DNA of 64,000 nucleotides from Apostichopus japonicus (taxonomy: Eukaryota; Echinodermata; Holothuroidea; Aspidochirotida; Stichopodidae): contig NC_092580.1 in the NCBI RefSeq assembly GCF_037975245.1, positions 1,521,501 to 1,585,500 on the forward strand, given 5' to 3'. The position numbers and the translations under genes were made by a program. This document shows, one piece after another, positions 50,130 to 62,608 of this stretch. The notes under the pieces were generated by a model that was not told where the DNA came from, did no database searches, and was given only the letters and a program-made list of their open reading frames with translations. Each line of letters begins with the position of its first letter. Positions within the stretch are counted from its first letter, which is position 1.

Positions 50130-50830
50130 ACATGTTTACAAGGGTTCACGATTTGACCTCTGATGACCCCAAATGACCTTTGACCTCCAACAAAATTAAA
50201 AGGCTTTTTTTAACGCAATGTGGTACTTCTACACACTACATTAGAGCCAAGCTTCCAGTATTGAGATATCGTGATTACAAGGTTTTCAAAATTTGACACC
50301 TGGTGACCGCAAATGACTTTTTCCTCCACCAAAAACAGTATGCTCTTTTACACAATGTGGTACACCTACGCACCAAATATGAGGTCTGCCTATGATTCCC
50401 TTCTTGAGATATCACGTTAACGAGGTATCAACAATTTGACACCTGGTGACCCCAAATGACCTTTGACCTCCACCAAAACCAATAGGCTTCTTGTACTTTA
50501 TGTTGTACTTTTTAAAATAAATATGAAATTGGTCTGATCTTCCCTTTCACGAAAACGAGGTTTCCACAATTTGACCCCTGGTGACCCTCCACCATAAACC
50601 AAAGGCCTTTTTGTACTCAATGTGGTTCTTCTGAACCATAACTATGAAGTTGATCTGACTTTCTCTTCTTGAGATATCGGGTTTACAAGGTTTTCACAAT
50701 TTGACCCCTGGTAACCCCAAATGACCTTTGACGTCCACCAAAAACAATAGGCTTCTTGTACTTAATATTTTACTTTTATACATCAAATATGAAATTGGTC
50801 TGATCTTCCATATCAAAAAAAAATATATTT
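50130..50830 (+). repeat. TGACCT-rich tandem array, roughly 140-bp units, about five copies
   Basis: Each unit has ACAATTTGAC.CCTGGTGACC, CCAAATGACCTTTGACCTCC, a GGCTT..TGTACT phrase, an AATATGA stretch and TTGAGATATC. Three units hold a direct repeat TGACCTTTGACCT or close variant (50174, 50458, 50722). Confidence 0.85.
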
Positions 50831-51580
50831 AAAGGCCTGTTACCAGTTGGAACCTACTCGATCATCGAAAATGGTAACAGAAATGTATATGAAGTGAATG
50901 GTAGCCCATCTGAAGTCCCTAAGACCTCGCCATTCGAGAGCACCAATACCAAAGGTATAGTGTCGAATTATACGTTGAAGCTACAGTTATCCCAATTATC
51001 ACGCAAGTGATGATTTTTACTATAGAACAGAATACAAAGCAATGTAAAGGAACGGTATCGCACCTACAACCATTACTTTGTCCCATGTCTTGTTTTCACA
51101 GCAATTTCGAACTCTGTCAAAGCTGAAATCTCAATGTAAAATGCTTCTCGTATATGTTCGGATATACCACCTATACGGAGGGTCTGAATTGCATAAATAT
51201 TTCTTGAAGCTATAATTTATTCAATTTACTATTTTAAAATAAAACTCGAAACGTCAGGTCCCTGTCTTACTTCTATACAATTTGCTATTTTACCTAGATA
51301 AGCTAGAAAATTTATAAAATAAGAGTGCTTCAAACATGATTCACAAGTTTTTATCGACATAGATAATGTGAAATTGCATGAAACAAGCTACCGGTTTGAT
51401 TCGGATTTCTGTTATATTAGTCAGTGGCTTGTAACCATTCAGTTAATTGCTCTTCACTTTTCGGAGCATCAGTACTATTCAAAGACACTGACGTGTTATA
51501 AGCAATAACATTGTTAGACGTGTTTTAGTTTAACAATTTGGCGTTATTTATGTTCGAAAGATTGGTGTACCTTTGGAGAT
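50831..51580. other. Non-coding interval
   Basis: No recognised gene or repeat. Confidence 0.4.
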
Positions 51581-51898
51581 TTAATGATGATGCATTTGAT
51601 GAACCGTTGAATAATGATTGTCTAAATATTTTACGGGCAGCATGTTTCCCTTTGATGTCTCGGTAGGTTCAGAAATCACCCACACTCCTGCTTTTCGACA
51701 CTCACTTGGGCCTGAAATTGGAATATCACAAACTCCCGAGTCATTAGACCTGTTGACTGCTACTGTGGAGGAAGTGCTAGATTTCTTATGTTGGAGCTTT
51801 CCTTGGCAATTGTTGGAAAGAGAAGATTGACGCCTTTGACGGGAAAATCTTGTGTCAATTTGACGAAACTGAGATTCAGAGGAGATTGAAGATGCCAC
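51581..51898 (-). other. Possible minus-strand terminal exon, unrecognised
   Basis: A 100-codon open frame rich in Ser, Gln and Arg, ending in HHH before a stop. It is preceded by an acceptor-like CTCTTAG at about 51912. Composition looks like a disordered C-terminal tail. No domain recognised, and a shorter plus-strand frame overlaps it. Confidence 0.25.
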
Positions 51899-51912
51899 GT
51901 ATTCAGGCTAAG

Positions 51913-52802
51913 AGACTAGCACTTGAAGTAAAGCACTCACGTGATCAGGCAAAGCCAAGATCGAAGAATAAACCAACAGCAGGCAAATCGACTTTACGAA
52001 GTTATTCATTATCATGATGAATGTTCATTCTCTGGCGGAATTCTCTGTTAATTTCACGCAATAGTTAAAGCAACACTATATAGTTACAATAACTATAGTG
52101 GAAAGAACCAATCTGTGCCATGCCGACATTGTAAGCGGATTGCATGACGTATGTTCGCCGGCAGGACAAAGATATATCATTCTGTTTAAACCCCACGCAA
52201 ACAACTCGCCCGCGTCACATGCACTGATGATGGGTGAGAAATGTAACTCAGTGTATTTATAAACCATTTTACTTTACAATTTGCATGTATTACCGATTAA
52301 AACAACTGGTATTTACTGTTTCACTCCTTGATTAGTTTGTGGTTTATTTCCGATTGAAGTTGACTGGCATAGCCCTGGTAAGTGGGAAAAGGGGTAGCGG
52401 TAAACACATTACGATAACGTGTAGTATATTTATTTAGAAATGTTTGCAACAGATAACGTTCGGTATACACAGTTTACATTACAAATTGGCTCGCTATATT
52501 TTATATGTATACCCTCTGTGGCAAAGAGAGTTGAACAATTTGGTCGAAAATAGTTCTTACCTTGATGTATTCATTCACTATACTAATGGCCTTCAAACAA
52601 CAATAGAAATTGAAAATGTGGATGCACTCTGAGATGTGGACAGAGAAAGTAGAGTTTAAAGAACTATACACATTAAATCTAAAGGAATGAACTTATACTA
52701 AAGAATCTCATAGAATGAGCAAAGACTTATAAGCACTGACAATCATGGTCACCATATTTGAATACACATTGAACATATTTAAAATCAGGTATTTCTTCCC
52801 TT
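51913..52802. other. Non-coding interval
   Basis: No gene recognised. The GC-richer 52100-52215 does not match a family I know. Confidence 0.35.
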
Positions 52803-52810
52803 ACTAGCCC

Positions 52811-53817
52811 CATAGGCGTACGAGGCGGGGGGGGGGGGGGCAGGGGGCAGATTGCCCCCAAAATTTCCAGAGGACAAGAAATTCGGGCAAAAAGTCCTGA
52901 AAAATTCGGGCAGCCTAAGAGGAGAAAAAAAATATATATATAAATATGCAGTAGCTTGCCCGAATCTTTTTCATATTTTTGCCCGACATTTCCGTGGAGA
53001 GCGTTCTGTGTTATTTGTTTTGTGACATTAATATTAATACAGGCCTAATGATTTTCTTTATTTAGCATCATGATGCCCGAATATTTACGTGTAACTCCAC
53101 CGTAAGCGCAGCTCATCTGGCCACGCTTTTTGCACTATCGCCCAAAATTATTAACAGGGAACGCCGCTCACAATCGTGGTGACAAGCATGCATGGAGATG
53201 AGCAGTCTCTGAAGTGAAAAACCGCAATAAGCATTTTTTTCTAACAAGTCAACTGTATACCTGGACACCCCCGACATGAGTGTATATAAGAAACATTTTC
53301 TTTTTCATGGATGGTGGGGGGGGGGGGTGCCTACAAGCCTAAAAGTACAGGTTTATCATATTCTTTGTTATTTTTTATACTTTTTTGTGAGACAAATTGC
53401 AGTCTCACCCGACACAGCGACATTTTCCCGCCTACAATGTATGTTTTTCTGGAGGTAGCTGAGTATTGTGTTAAAATAATAAATACCGTAACTAAATAGG
53501 AGCTTAAAAAATATACTGTCGTATTTTTCCCCTTCAAAGTGATTTTACCATTTTTTCTTCTTCTAATTTACCAAATTTTTGGGGAAGTGTAAATTTCTAA
53601 ACGTGAGATTATTAAATAAAGAATGTTTAGATGCAACTTGCAAGGCCTCAGAAGTGCCATTTCCGGCAATCTGAGAGTCATATTTTGCCAACAAAAATTC
53701 TTGTACGCTACGCGCCAACTAATGGTGGCGCTCCGCTTAGATAGTGTGTCACGGGAACTTTCGGGCACAAAAGTTTCTGCCCCCCCCCCCAAACCGAATT
53801 GGTCCCGTACGCGTATG
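52811..53817. mobile_element. hAT-like non-autonomous element, 1.0 kb
   Basis: Starts CATAGGCGTACG and ends CGTACGCGTATG (inverted, one mismatch). Flanking 8-mers ACTAGCCC (52803-52810) and ACTGGCCC (53818-53825) differ at one base. Both subterminal regions carry long G/C runs followed by GCAG. No transposase. Confidence 0.65.
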
Positions 53818-53825
53818 ACTGGCCC

Positions 53826-54384
53826 CATGATCTGTTTCCTTTAAAATAAAACAAAACCATTGTTAGCCTAAGGCCTATCGCACGTTTGATACTAAATATG
53901 TGTGTGTATATATATGGCAGTGTCGTCTGCTCACATTGCAAAAAGTTTCTGTTTTATAACTTTCATATGCGGCCGTGTCAGGGCGTGTCACCTCTCGACC
54001 AATCAGATTCGCCCCCTGCCCCCCCATTGGAAACCCTCTCTAAATACCCGGTGTTATACTTCCCTTTATTCTATGCAATTTGTTGATGGGTTTGAACCAG
54101 TGTTTTAATCTCGGAAACAAGCTACGGTGAGTGTTGCCAACGATGTTATCAGAGAATTCAAGAAAGAAAAATGTTATTTACGTTACTTGAAGAAAACAAT
54201 AGCTGAAGTGAAAAACTAGGCCTAGGCCTAGTGCGTATTATTAGCACACTGCATAACATATAGGTTTAAGTTAACGCTAGGCCTGCGTTACACATTAATA
54301 AATGTGTTATAAATTACAGTTAGGCCCAGATCCTAACTTTTTAAGCATGTACGTACTATAAACTCTTCCTTTTGATCATGTGCA
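53826..54384. other. Non-coding interval
   Basis: No gene recognised; TAGGCCTAGGCCTAG palindrome near 54218-54232. Confidence 0.35.
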
Positions 54385-54925
54385 GTATCTGTTCCCTTTC
54401 GAGGGGAATCGTGATACACACCTGATGATGGTCACACAGTCTCGATTCAATGGGACTGGGGGTAACTTATAAGAGCGGATCAGTCGTTTGGTGTTTTTGC
54501 CCAGGTTCTTTCCTGGGTAACTTTTCTTAAAAAATAGTACGTACTATTAACTTCTCCTGCTTCTGCTTCTATTAGATACTCGTTAAAACCCCTCTCGGGT
54601 ATCACAACGAGGATGTTGGTGCACAGCGCAGCAGTGCTAATAATAATGCATAGGCAATCTTGTCTTAAACACCTCAAGACTACGGCTCTCTTTAACGGCC
54701 AAGGATTGTGTATTCCAGTCTTTTATAGTCCTAGAATAGAATCTATACTGAAAAGCACGATGATTATGTGGAATTTGTGTACAGCGGCCACGCCTCCCTG
54801 GTTTCAAGAAGGGATTAGTCTCGTTTAGGACTGCAATTAGGCCTATAATTTGGTAAAAGAGCATAAGCCTGGCCCTTTTCCTTCTTTCTGTGAGGGTTCC
54901 CACTTCAAGATCTCACTGACGATTC
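54385..54925 (-). pseudogene. LINE C-terminal fragment and 3' UTR
   Basis: Minus-strand frame 54903-54637 contains TERRKRARLMLFYQII, then YSRTIKDWNTQSL and LEVFKTRL before the stop. This is the common end of CR1/Jockey-type LINE reverse transcriptase proteins. A one-base frame change near 54895 separates it from a VSEILKWE stretch that normally precedes. Downstream, 54505-54385 shares sequence with 4195-4330. Confidence 0.75.
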
Positions 54926-55341
54926 ATGCAGGGTAGTAGGGAAGTTTATGCACAGTTAGTGGTTCATGCCATGGCCTCTGTGATCTTGTTAGTGAGAAAA
55001 CAACTGGTTATTGTGATGGTCGGTGGAAAGAAGTTTTACTGATGAACATAATATGTTTCGTCCTTTGTAAAAAAAGTTTGGTCCTAAATAACTCATACAG
55101 TATCAAGGATTTCAAGATTTTCAAACTGTGGCCTATTATATGGAGCAGAACTGATGTGATGTGGATGATTATATTTAATGAGATCATGTGTGGGAATTGT
55201 TTGTGGAGGGTCAATGTGAGGTGGAGGAGTATATATGCTTTACGAGGTTTATGTGTTACTGTGGGGAGGGTACCATCCTATTTTGGAGATGTGTGTCACT
55301 GGATTAGGCTCAGTGTGAGGAGTGACCATGTTTCAAAGAGA

Positions 55342-55447
55342 CTGAGAAATATGTGTGGTATTATCAGCAGTGTTGTTATTGTCTTGCATAGTCGGACTGA
55401 GAAATATGTGTGGTATTATCAGCAGTGTTGTTATTGTCTTGCATAGC
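55342..55447 (+). repeat. 54-bp tandem duplication
   Basis: ACTGAGAAATATGTGTGGTA and following bases through GTCTTGCATAG occur twice in a row, essentially identical. Confidence 0.9.
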
Positions 55448-55478
55448 AGGTAACATTTACTAAATAAGCTAAATAGAC

Positions 55479-56303
55479 TTGTCTATTCTCTGTATTCCAA
55501 GCCAAATGGGGCCACCTACAGTAAAAGTGGTTCTGGCCAAAGGTGCATGGGGCAAGCCAAGAAGAATACTCTTGTGTCAAAACAAGCTTTACTTCCTCCC
55601 TCCCTCCAAAGTCCATAACCTAAATATGGCTATGGTTCTACTCAAATGTCAACATGGACAATATTCTATAATGCACTGGATACATTATCCGGACCCATTA
55701 ACACCATGCTACCCCATAACCATGGAACAAATACAACAGGTAACAGGGCTAAAATAAGTATCTTAATGATTGCTGTATGAACAGCTAATGAGATTATTAT
55801 AATATCATGAAGAATTCCCTATGACCTTGTCATACACAGGGAAAAATGTAGTGCTAACATTGTAAAAATATGTTTACAGATTTGCTTATGATAAAATAAT
55901 CCAAATTATAAAAGTAATTGCAATGATCAAAATAATGATAGTTTATAATCAAAACAACAAAACAGTTATTACTCTTTCTTGTTAATATAAGGTATTTTAC
56001 CTTTTTCCATCACTGGGATGAGGATGACATCATTGTCGTTGTTAGTGTTGTTTTTGTTAAAATGATGGCTTACACACGCAGATCAAAAATGAATCATTCA
56101 AGAAAATCACGTACAGTACCTTACTACTTGGTAATAGGCATAATTTGATTGTTTGAAAGAATAATCCATTCTCCCTCTATGAGTCCTAACTATTTTTTTT
56201 TACTCTCTTTTCAGTACTCTGGCTTAATGCTTTATCGGACAGCTATCCAGTTCATTGTTTCTCAATTCCACAGCCATCAAGGGCTTACATCATGATTAAC
56301 TAG
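55479..56303 (+). other. Candidate exons of an unrecognised spliced transcript
   Basis: A frame from ATG near 55509 runs to a donor-like CAACAG|GTAACA at about 55738. A second exon-like block, 56215-56303, has a strong acceptor (polypyrimidine then TTTTCAG) and consensus donor TAG|GTAAGT. The join keeps frame for about 26 codons, then meets TGA. No family recognised; a non-coding RNA is equally possible. Confidence 0.25.
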
Positions 56304-56967
56304 GTAAGTGACTTCAATTGTCCTGTTACCATGGAAGAAGATTACAAAACATTTGACACTTTTACCAACAAAAATTCATATCTGGATCTCAAGTATTAAC
56401 TTAAAACCAGAGCAAACAAAAAACAGATCTGAAAATGTTAACAGAAGTACAATTGCAATGAAAATCATTATTATAGATTTTAAAAACATTTAACAGAAAT
56501 TAATTGTACTGTCTCTGTTCTGTTACCGGTTCATCAAGGGAATTTGAAAGGATTTATATTCACAGTATGGATAAATGGAACAGCAGAGGGAGAAATTTTA
56601 GATATTGGTGACTGAGTCACAGGGTCATCTTAATTATGGGCCTTACTTGGCTGATCCAAAGTTGGGTGTAAATCTAGTTCGCAAACCATGGGGCATGACC
56701 CAAAGGTGGGTCATGAAATTTTTCAGTGGGTCGCAAGATGAAAAATGTATCTACAGTTTTTTTGAGCTTGATGATGGAGATTGATTGAGTAAATTTGTTT
56801 CTTGTTACATTAAGTCCTTTGTCCAAGCTAACTTTTATGAATTCTGAGCTTCAAGTTTGAGTTGTGGGCTGTTGCTCAGTCCTCATAAGAACCTGGGTTG
56901 CACATGTGGTCTCTCTAATGCTACAAGATAGACTTTACTTCTTTTACCATTTTTAATACCTCCACAG

Positions 56968-57070
56968 GCACCCTGGTACAGCCCCTGGTGAATCTCAATT
57001 GGACCTCTGCCACAAAAAGCTTGTCCAGTCCAAGATGGTACCTTCGTCTCTGCCGTATCATGGCTGAGTT
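56968..57070 (+). other. Further exon-like block
   Basis: ATACCTCCACAG acceptor at about 56968, followed by a GC-richer stretch open for about 30 codons in two frames. Other exon-like blocks occur at 57914-57973 (acceptor TTCACAG, donor GAAG|GTTAGT) and 59961-60028 (acceptor TTGACAG, donor ACAA|GTAAGT). Weak evidence of one spliced locus. Confidence 0.2.
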
Positions 57071-57126
57071 TTAATTGACCAGTCCAGGTTGCAGCATACC
57101 ATCAGTGGTCAGTGATTCCAATCTTT

Positions 57127-57782
57127 CCCATCACCCTCACCAACCCATCACCCTCACCAACCCATCACCCTCACCAACCCTTCACCCTCACCATCCCATC
57201 ACCCTCACCAACCCATCACCCTCACCAAACCATCACCCTCACCAAACCATCACCCTCACCAACCCATCACCCTCACCAACCCATCACCCTCACCAAACCA
57301 TCACCCTCACCATCCCATCACCATCCTATCACCCTCACCATCCCATCACCCTCACCATCCCATCACCCTCACCAACCCATCACCCTCACCAACCCATCAC
57401 ACTCACCAACCCATCACCCTCACCAACCCATCACCCTCACCAACCCATCACTATCCCATCACCCTCACCATCCCATCACCCTCACCAACCCATCACCCTC
57501 ACCATCCCATCACACTCACCAACCCATCACCCTCACCAACCCATCACCCTCACCATCCCATCACCCTCACCATCCCATCACCCTCACCATCCCATCACCC
57601 TCACCAACCCATCACACTCACCAACCCATCACCCTCACCAACCCATCACCCTCACCAACCCATCACTATCCCATCACCCTCACCATCCCATCACCCTCAC
57701 CATCCCATCACCCTCACCAACCGATCACCCTCACCAACCCATCACCCTCACCAACCCATCACCCTCACCATCCCATCACCCA
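57127..57782 (+). repeat. 17-bp minisatellite, about 39 units
   Basis: Unit CCCATCACCCTCACCAA with AA/AT variants and a few shorter units. Because 17 is not a multiple of 3, all three plus frames read the same Ile/Thr/Pro/Ser/His repeat, giving long frames without stops. The long open frame of 297 codons here is this artefact. Confidence 0.97.
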
Positions 57783-57973
57783 CACATACATTATATGATT
57801 ATTTCCTCTCTATGCATGTATGAGACACTCATTTCCTCCTATAAGTTCTTGGGCAGCATTCCACTTGCCTTTAACAACTTTTATATCATAACTTTTTCTA
57901 TTTTGTTCACAGTTTTGATTACCAGCATGGCTGCTGAAGAACACATCCATAGCCTTACAGTCATCTGATGAAG

Positions 57974-58711
57974 GTTAGTATCCATCCTAGATAGAAACTA
58001 TATATATATAGCTCTGTGAAATCAAAACTAATCATATCAGCAAATTGTATTTATGTTGGTCAAGAAATGAGTTATTACAGTTATTGTCTAGTATACTGGT
58101 AGATCTATATAATTTCAAATTATGGACAGCATTTGGTATTTTCTCAGTCAAAAGTCAAAAAGTTATTTGTTGTAAGTTTTCAGACCTGGAAAAGGAACAC
58201 ACATGGAAAACAAAGCACTGAATGGTTCTGTATGAAAGGTGGTGATAGTTTACCTTTCATCGTTGGTTAAATGTCTACAACAAGTAATCTTGGCTCATTT
58301 TTAGTCAGATAGAACAACTTCCTGACTTCTAGATCATCTCCTAACAGGTCGAATGGTCAGTATTAAAATAATGTTTATTCATGGAAAGATCTGGCCCCAT
58401 CCCCAGGGTGTTTACTTTGACTCTCAGAAAGAATTTTGTTCATAGTGTCTCTTTGTTGGGGGTTGAGGGAGCGTTGAATCCTAGTTGATAGAATGGTCAA
58501 TAGCAAATATCAGGAATCGGCTAACCCTGGGCTAGTATGCATCAAATATGTAAAGTGAACACTTGTTCGATTGGCTTAGTAAGATTTTAGTTGCAAGTTG
58601 CACTGGGGAAGTTACCAACCGTGGTGCTGGTTATGTCAAGTTCTGAGATACACCCGTTTGAAATTTATTTAAAGGTCATTGTGAAAGAAGTAGTACACAG
58701 CTTTACAATAG
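57974..58711. other. Non-coding interval
   Basis: No gene recognised. Confidence 0.4.
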
Positions 58712-58924
58712 GAGAAGGTGTTACATGCCTATCTAAAACTAAGAGTTGGTGGAGGCTTTGAATACCTGAAAGCTAATACTCCCAACAAAGTGCTGGATGC
58801 TATTCCATATCCAGCAAGGGGTACACAGCCAATGAAGTCAATCTGTGGAAAGGCACGTATCTATCTAAGACCAATCCAACGTGACCTGAGCCTTGTAAAA
58901 GTGGATGTGAATAAACAGTATTGA
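58712..58924 (+). CDS. Candidate exon, resembles a segment of G2E3/HECT-like uncharacterised animal proteins
   Basis: After an acceptor-like CTTTACAATAG the frame is open to TGA at 58922-58924 (70 codons). It contains GGGFEYLKA, VLDAIPYPARG and KARIYLRPIQRDLSL. The pattern of G-G-G-F/Y-x-x-L, an I-P-x-P step and I-Y-x-R-P-I/L-Q-x-D-L recalls, from memory, a segment upstream of the HECT domain in many uncharacterised fish and echinoderm proteins. No adjoining exons could be placed, so this may be an isolated or dead exon. Confidence 0.35.
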   Translation, partial: EKVLHAYLKLRVGGGFEYLKANTPNKVLDAIPYPARGTQPMKSICGKARIYLRPIQRDLSLVKVDVNKQY

Positions 58925-60136
58925 TGTTAGGAGAACTGGGACAGATTCTATAAAATGTTTGTGTTAAATGTAATCATCATAGTGGAATATATTGAAACAG
59001 CTGTTCTGATTATCGTGTAACACTATTTTGCAGTACTGTAGTACTTGAGTCGAGACTGAGACCAGAATCCAGTATGTCTTTGACCCGGTATTGTCTAACA
59101 CTGGGGATCCCTGAACTCTGAATTAAGTTTAAGTCCAGACGAGTCCATCCATGGTTGGATCATATGGATAGATATAATGGTTTCATTAATGTTATTAGCA
59201 GTGCTCAAACATAATTTAAATTATCAAATGTGAGTTATGCATGTTCTCTGTAGCCATATATAGTGGTTGAGCAGCAACTGTAGATGTGGCACTATATTCT
59301 TCAATAGACATTTGGCTCACCACCTCCTAACAAATTCATATTACCACCTTTCTTCTTCCTCTTCCTAGATTGAACATAAGAAAATTAAAATTACAAGACA
59401 GCAATTTCTTTACACAATATCATACATATAACATTCATAGGGTGGCATATAGGAAACAAGCTGCAGTCTTATTAAATTAATTGAGAATAAAATGTTTAAG
59501 GAAATTTACAACAGTAGCTTATAATGGTCAAATTTTAGAAGTAGAGTTAGAAAACAGGCAATGACAAGGCCAAACCATTACTGATGCAGAGAAAAAAGTA
59601 AAGTGTATATGTAAAGGCCTATTACGAGGGTCAGGAGACATATAGGAGAATGTTTTGGAGGAGTATATTGCTAAAGAGTGTGAAAGGCATTGATGTACTA
59701 TTGCTCAAGGTCAACAGAGGTAGCATTGCATAAACCTTGACATGATCTGTGAATTATTTCCTCATTAATTCACATTTTCCCGTTCAAATTGAACATAATG
59801 TAGCAATTGCAATACAGAACATTATAGAATATTAAACAAAGAAGAAACCATCTCACTTTAAGTTGTGTAAATAATGATTGTCAATATCTGTGGGCTTATT
59901 AAGGGGCTGTGATGTTTGAGATCCATCATATGACTAATTTAAATATCTTTAAATTGACAGCTAAGCAAACCAGATGCCAGGGCCATGCAACCACATCTTC
60001 ATCAGTGATTTCTGTGAATTCTGCTGACAAGTAAGTATTATTAAGTATTATTAAATAAGTAGATGCAATAACTCTTGAAGTTTCCTAGTCCAGATATGAG
60101 TAAATAAAACTGCCAATACCCAGGATTTAAGTGTAA
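58925..60136. other. Non-coding interval
   Basis: No gene recognised apart from the exon-like block at 59961-60028. Confidence 0.4.
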
Positions 60137-62160
60137 GATGTTTGACTACTAATTAATGAGGACTCCTAATTAATCCTTAATGCACTGGTCTACATCAACG
60201 GTGCATGTCTAAAAGATGTTTGACTACTAAGTAATGAGGACTCCTAATGAATCCTTAATGCACTGGTCTACATCAACAGTGCTTGTCTAAAAGATGTTTG
60301 ACTACTAATTAATGAGGACTCCTAATGAATCCTTAATGCACTGGTCTACATCAACGGTGCATATCTAAAAGATGTTTGATTACTAATTAATGGAGACACC
60401 TAATTAATCCTTGATGAACTGGTCTACATCAACGGTGCATGTCTAAAAGATGTTTGACTACTAATTAATGGAGACACCTAATTAATCCTTGATGCACTGG
60501 TCTACATCAATGGTGCATGTCTAAAAGATGTTTGACTACTAATTAATGGGACTCCTAATTAATCCTTAATGCACTGGTCTACATCAACGGTGCATGTCCA
60601 AAAGATGTTTGACTACTAATTAATGAGGACTCCTAATGAATCCTTAATGCACTGGTCTACATCAACAGTGCTTGTCTAAAAGATGTTTGACTACTAATTA
60701 ATGAGGACTCCTAATGAATCCTTAATGCACTGGTCTACATCAATGGTGCATGTCTAAAAGATGTTTGATTACTAATTAATGGAGACACCTAATTAATCCT
60801 TGATGCACTGGTCTACATCAACGGTGCATGTCCAAAAGATGTTTGACTACTAATTAATGGAGACACCTAATTAATCCTTAATGCACTGGTCTACATCAAT
60901 GGTGCATGTCTTAAAGATGTTTGATTACTAATTAATGGAGACACCTAATTAATCCTTGATGCACTGGTCTACATCAACGGTGCATGTCCAAAAGATGTTT
61001 GACTATGGAGACACCTAATTAATCCTTAATGCACTGGTCTACATCAATGGTGCATGTCTAAAAGATGTTTGATTACTAATTAATGGAGACACCTAATTAA
61101 TCCTTGATGCACTGGTCTACATCAACGGTGCATGTCCAAAAGATGTTTGACTACTAATTAATGGAGACAACTAATTAATCCTTAATGCACTGGTCTACAT
61201 CAACGGTGCATGTCTTAAAGATGTTTGATTACTAATTAATGGAGACACCTAATTAATCCTTGATGCACTGGTCTACATCAACGGTGCATGTCCAAAAGAT
61301 GTTTGACTATGGAGACACCTAATTAATCCTTAATGCACTGATCTACATCAACGGTGCATGTCTAAAAGATGGTTGATAACTAATTAATGGAGACACCTAA
61401 TTAATCCTTAATGCACTGGTCTACATCAACGGTGCATGTCTAAAAGATGTTTGACTACTAATTAATGGAGACTCCTAATTAATCCTTAATGCACTGGTCT
61501 ACATCAATGGTGCATGTCTAAAAGATGTTTGATTACTAATTAATGGAGACACCTAATTAATCCTTGATGCACTGGTCTACATCAACGGTGCATGTCCAAA
61601 AGATGTTTGACTACTAATTAATGGAGACAACTAATTAATCCTTAATGCACTGGTCTACATCAATGGTGCATGTCTTAAAGATGTTTGATTACTAATTAAT
61701 GGAGACACCTAATTAATCCTTAATGCACTGGTCTACATCAATGGTGCATGTCTTAAAGATGTTTGACTACTAATTAATGGAGACTCCTAATTAATCCTTA
61801 ATGCACTGGTCTACATCAATGGTGCATGTCTAAAAGATGTTTGGTTACTAATTAATGGAGACACCTAATTAATCCTTAATGCACTGGTCTACATCAACGG
61901 TGCATGTCTAAAAGATGTTTGACTGCTAATTATTAAATGGAGACTTCTAATTAATCATTAATGCACTGGTCTACATCAATGATGCATGTCTTAAAGATGT
62001 TTGATTACTAATTAATGGAGACACCTAATTAATCCTTGATGCACTGGTCTACATCAATGGTGCATGTCTAAAAGATGTTTGATTACTAATTAATGGAGAC
62101 ACCTAATTAATCCTTAATGCACTGGTCTACATCAACTGCGCATGTCTAAATGTTTGACTA
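60137..62160 (+). repeat. 78-bp minisatellite, about 26 units
   Basis: Unit starts GATGTTTGACTACTAATTAA and ends GGTGCATGTCTAAAA. Variants at fixed positions (GATTAC/GACTAC, TTAATGCAC/TTGATGCAC, AACGG/AATGG) alternate. Two units lack the same 8 bp (CTAATTAA), at 61001 and 61305, exactly 304 bp apart, showing a four-unit higher-order duplication. Confidence 0.97.
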
Positions 62161-62600
62161 CATGTTGTGATTTCATCTCATCTATAAATCAAAGTACTCT
62201 ACATCTGGTAGAGTCTGGCATGATAGAGTCATGAGGTGACTGACACTTTTGTGATTCTTAATCATAGTGCAGGGTGTGGCTAACTAAACTACTGAATGGC
62301 TAATCATGTCCATTAAGTACACCTACAAAAGATATGGTAGGAGTGTTTGGGTGGGGCTGGGGATGGGGGGGTCAAATCTACTCAAGTTTGTACGGAACGC
62401 TGATTACAAACATATCACATTTTTCAGATCTCCTTCCAGAATATTAACTTTCACACAGAAGTAATTCACAAAATTTCTTAGCTGAAGCCATGCACAAATT
62501 CTATGCCAGCTACCCCCCTTTCCTATGGGTCTATCACACCTCGATTATTTTTTTTTTGACAACTTGAACATTGTTGGCCCGTGTATCCATCGCTAGGCCT
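62161..62600. other. Non-coding interval
   Basis: No gene recognised; short G-run near 62364. Confidence 0.4.
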
Positions 62601-62608
62601 ATTGTATT

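Noticed and set aside
57075-57968. 297-codon and 228-codon frames rich in Ile, Thr, Pro, Ser and His
   Set aside because: Explained by the 17-bp minisatellite, which is free of stops in all plus frames.
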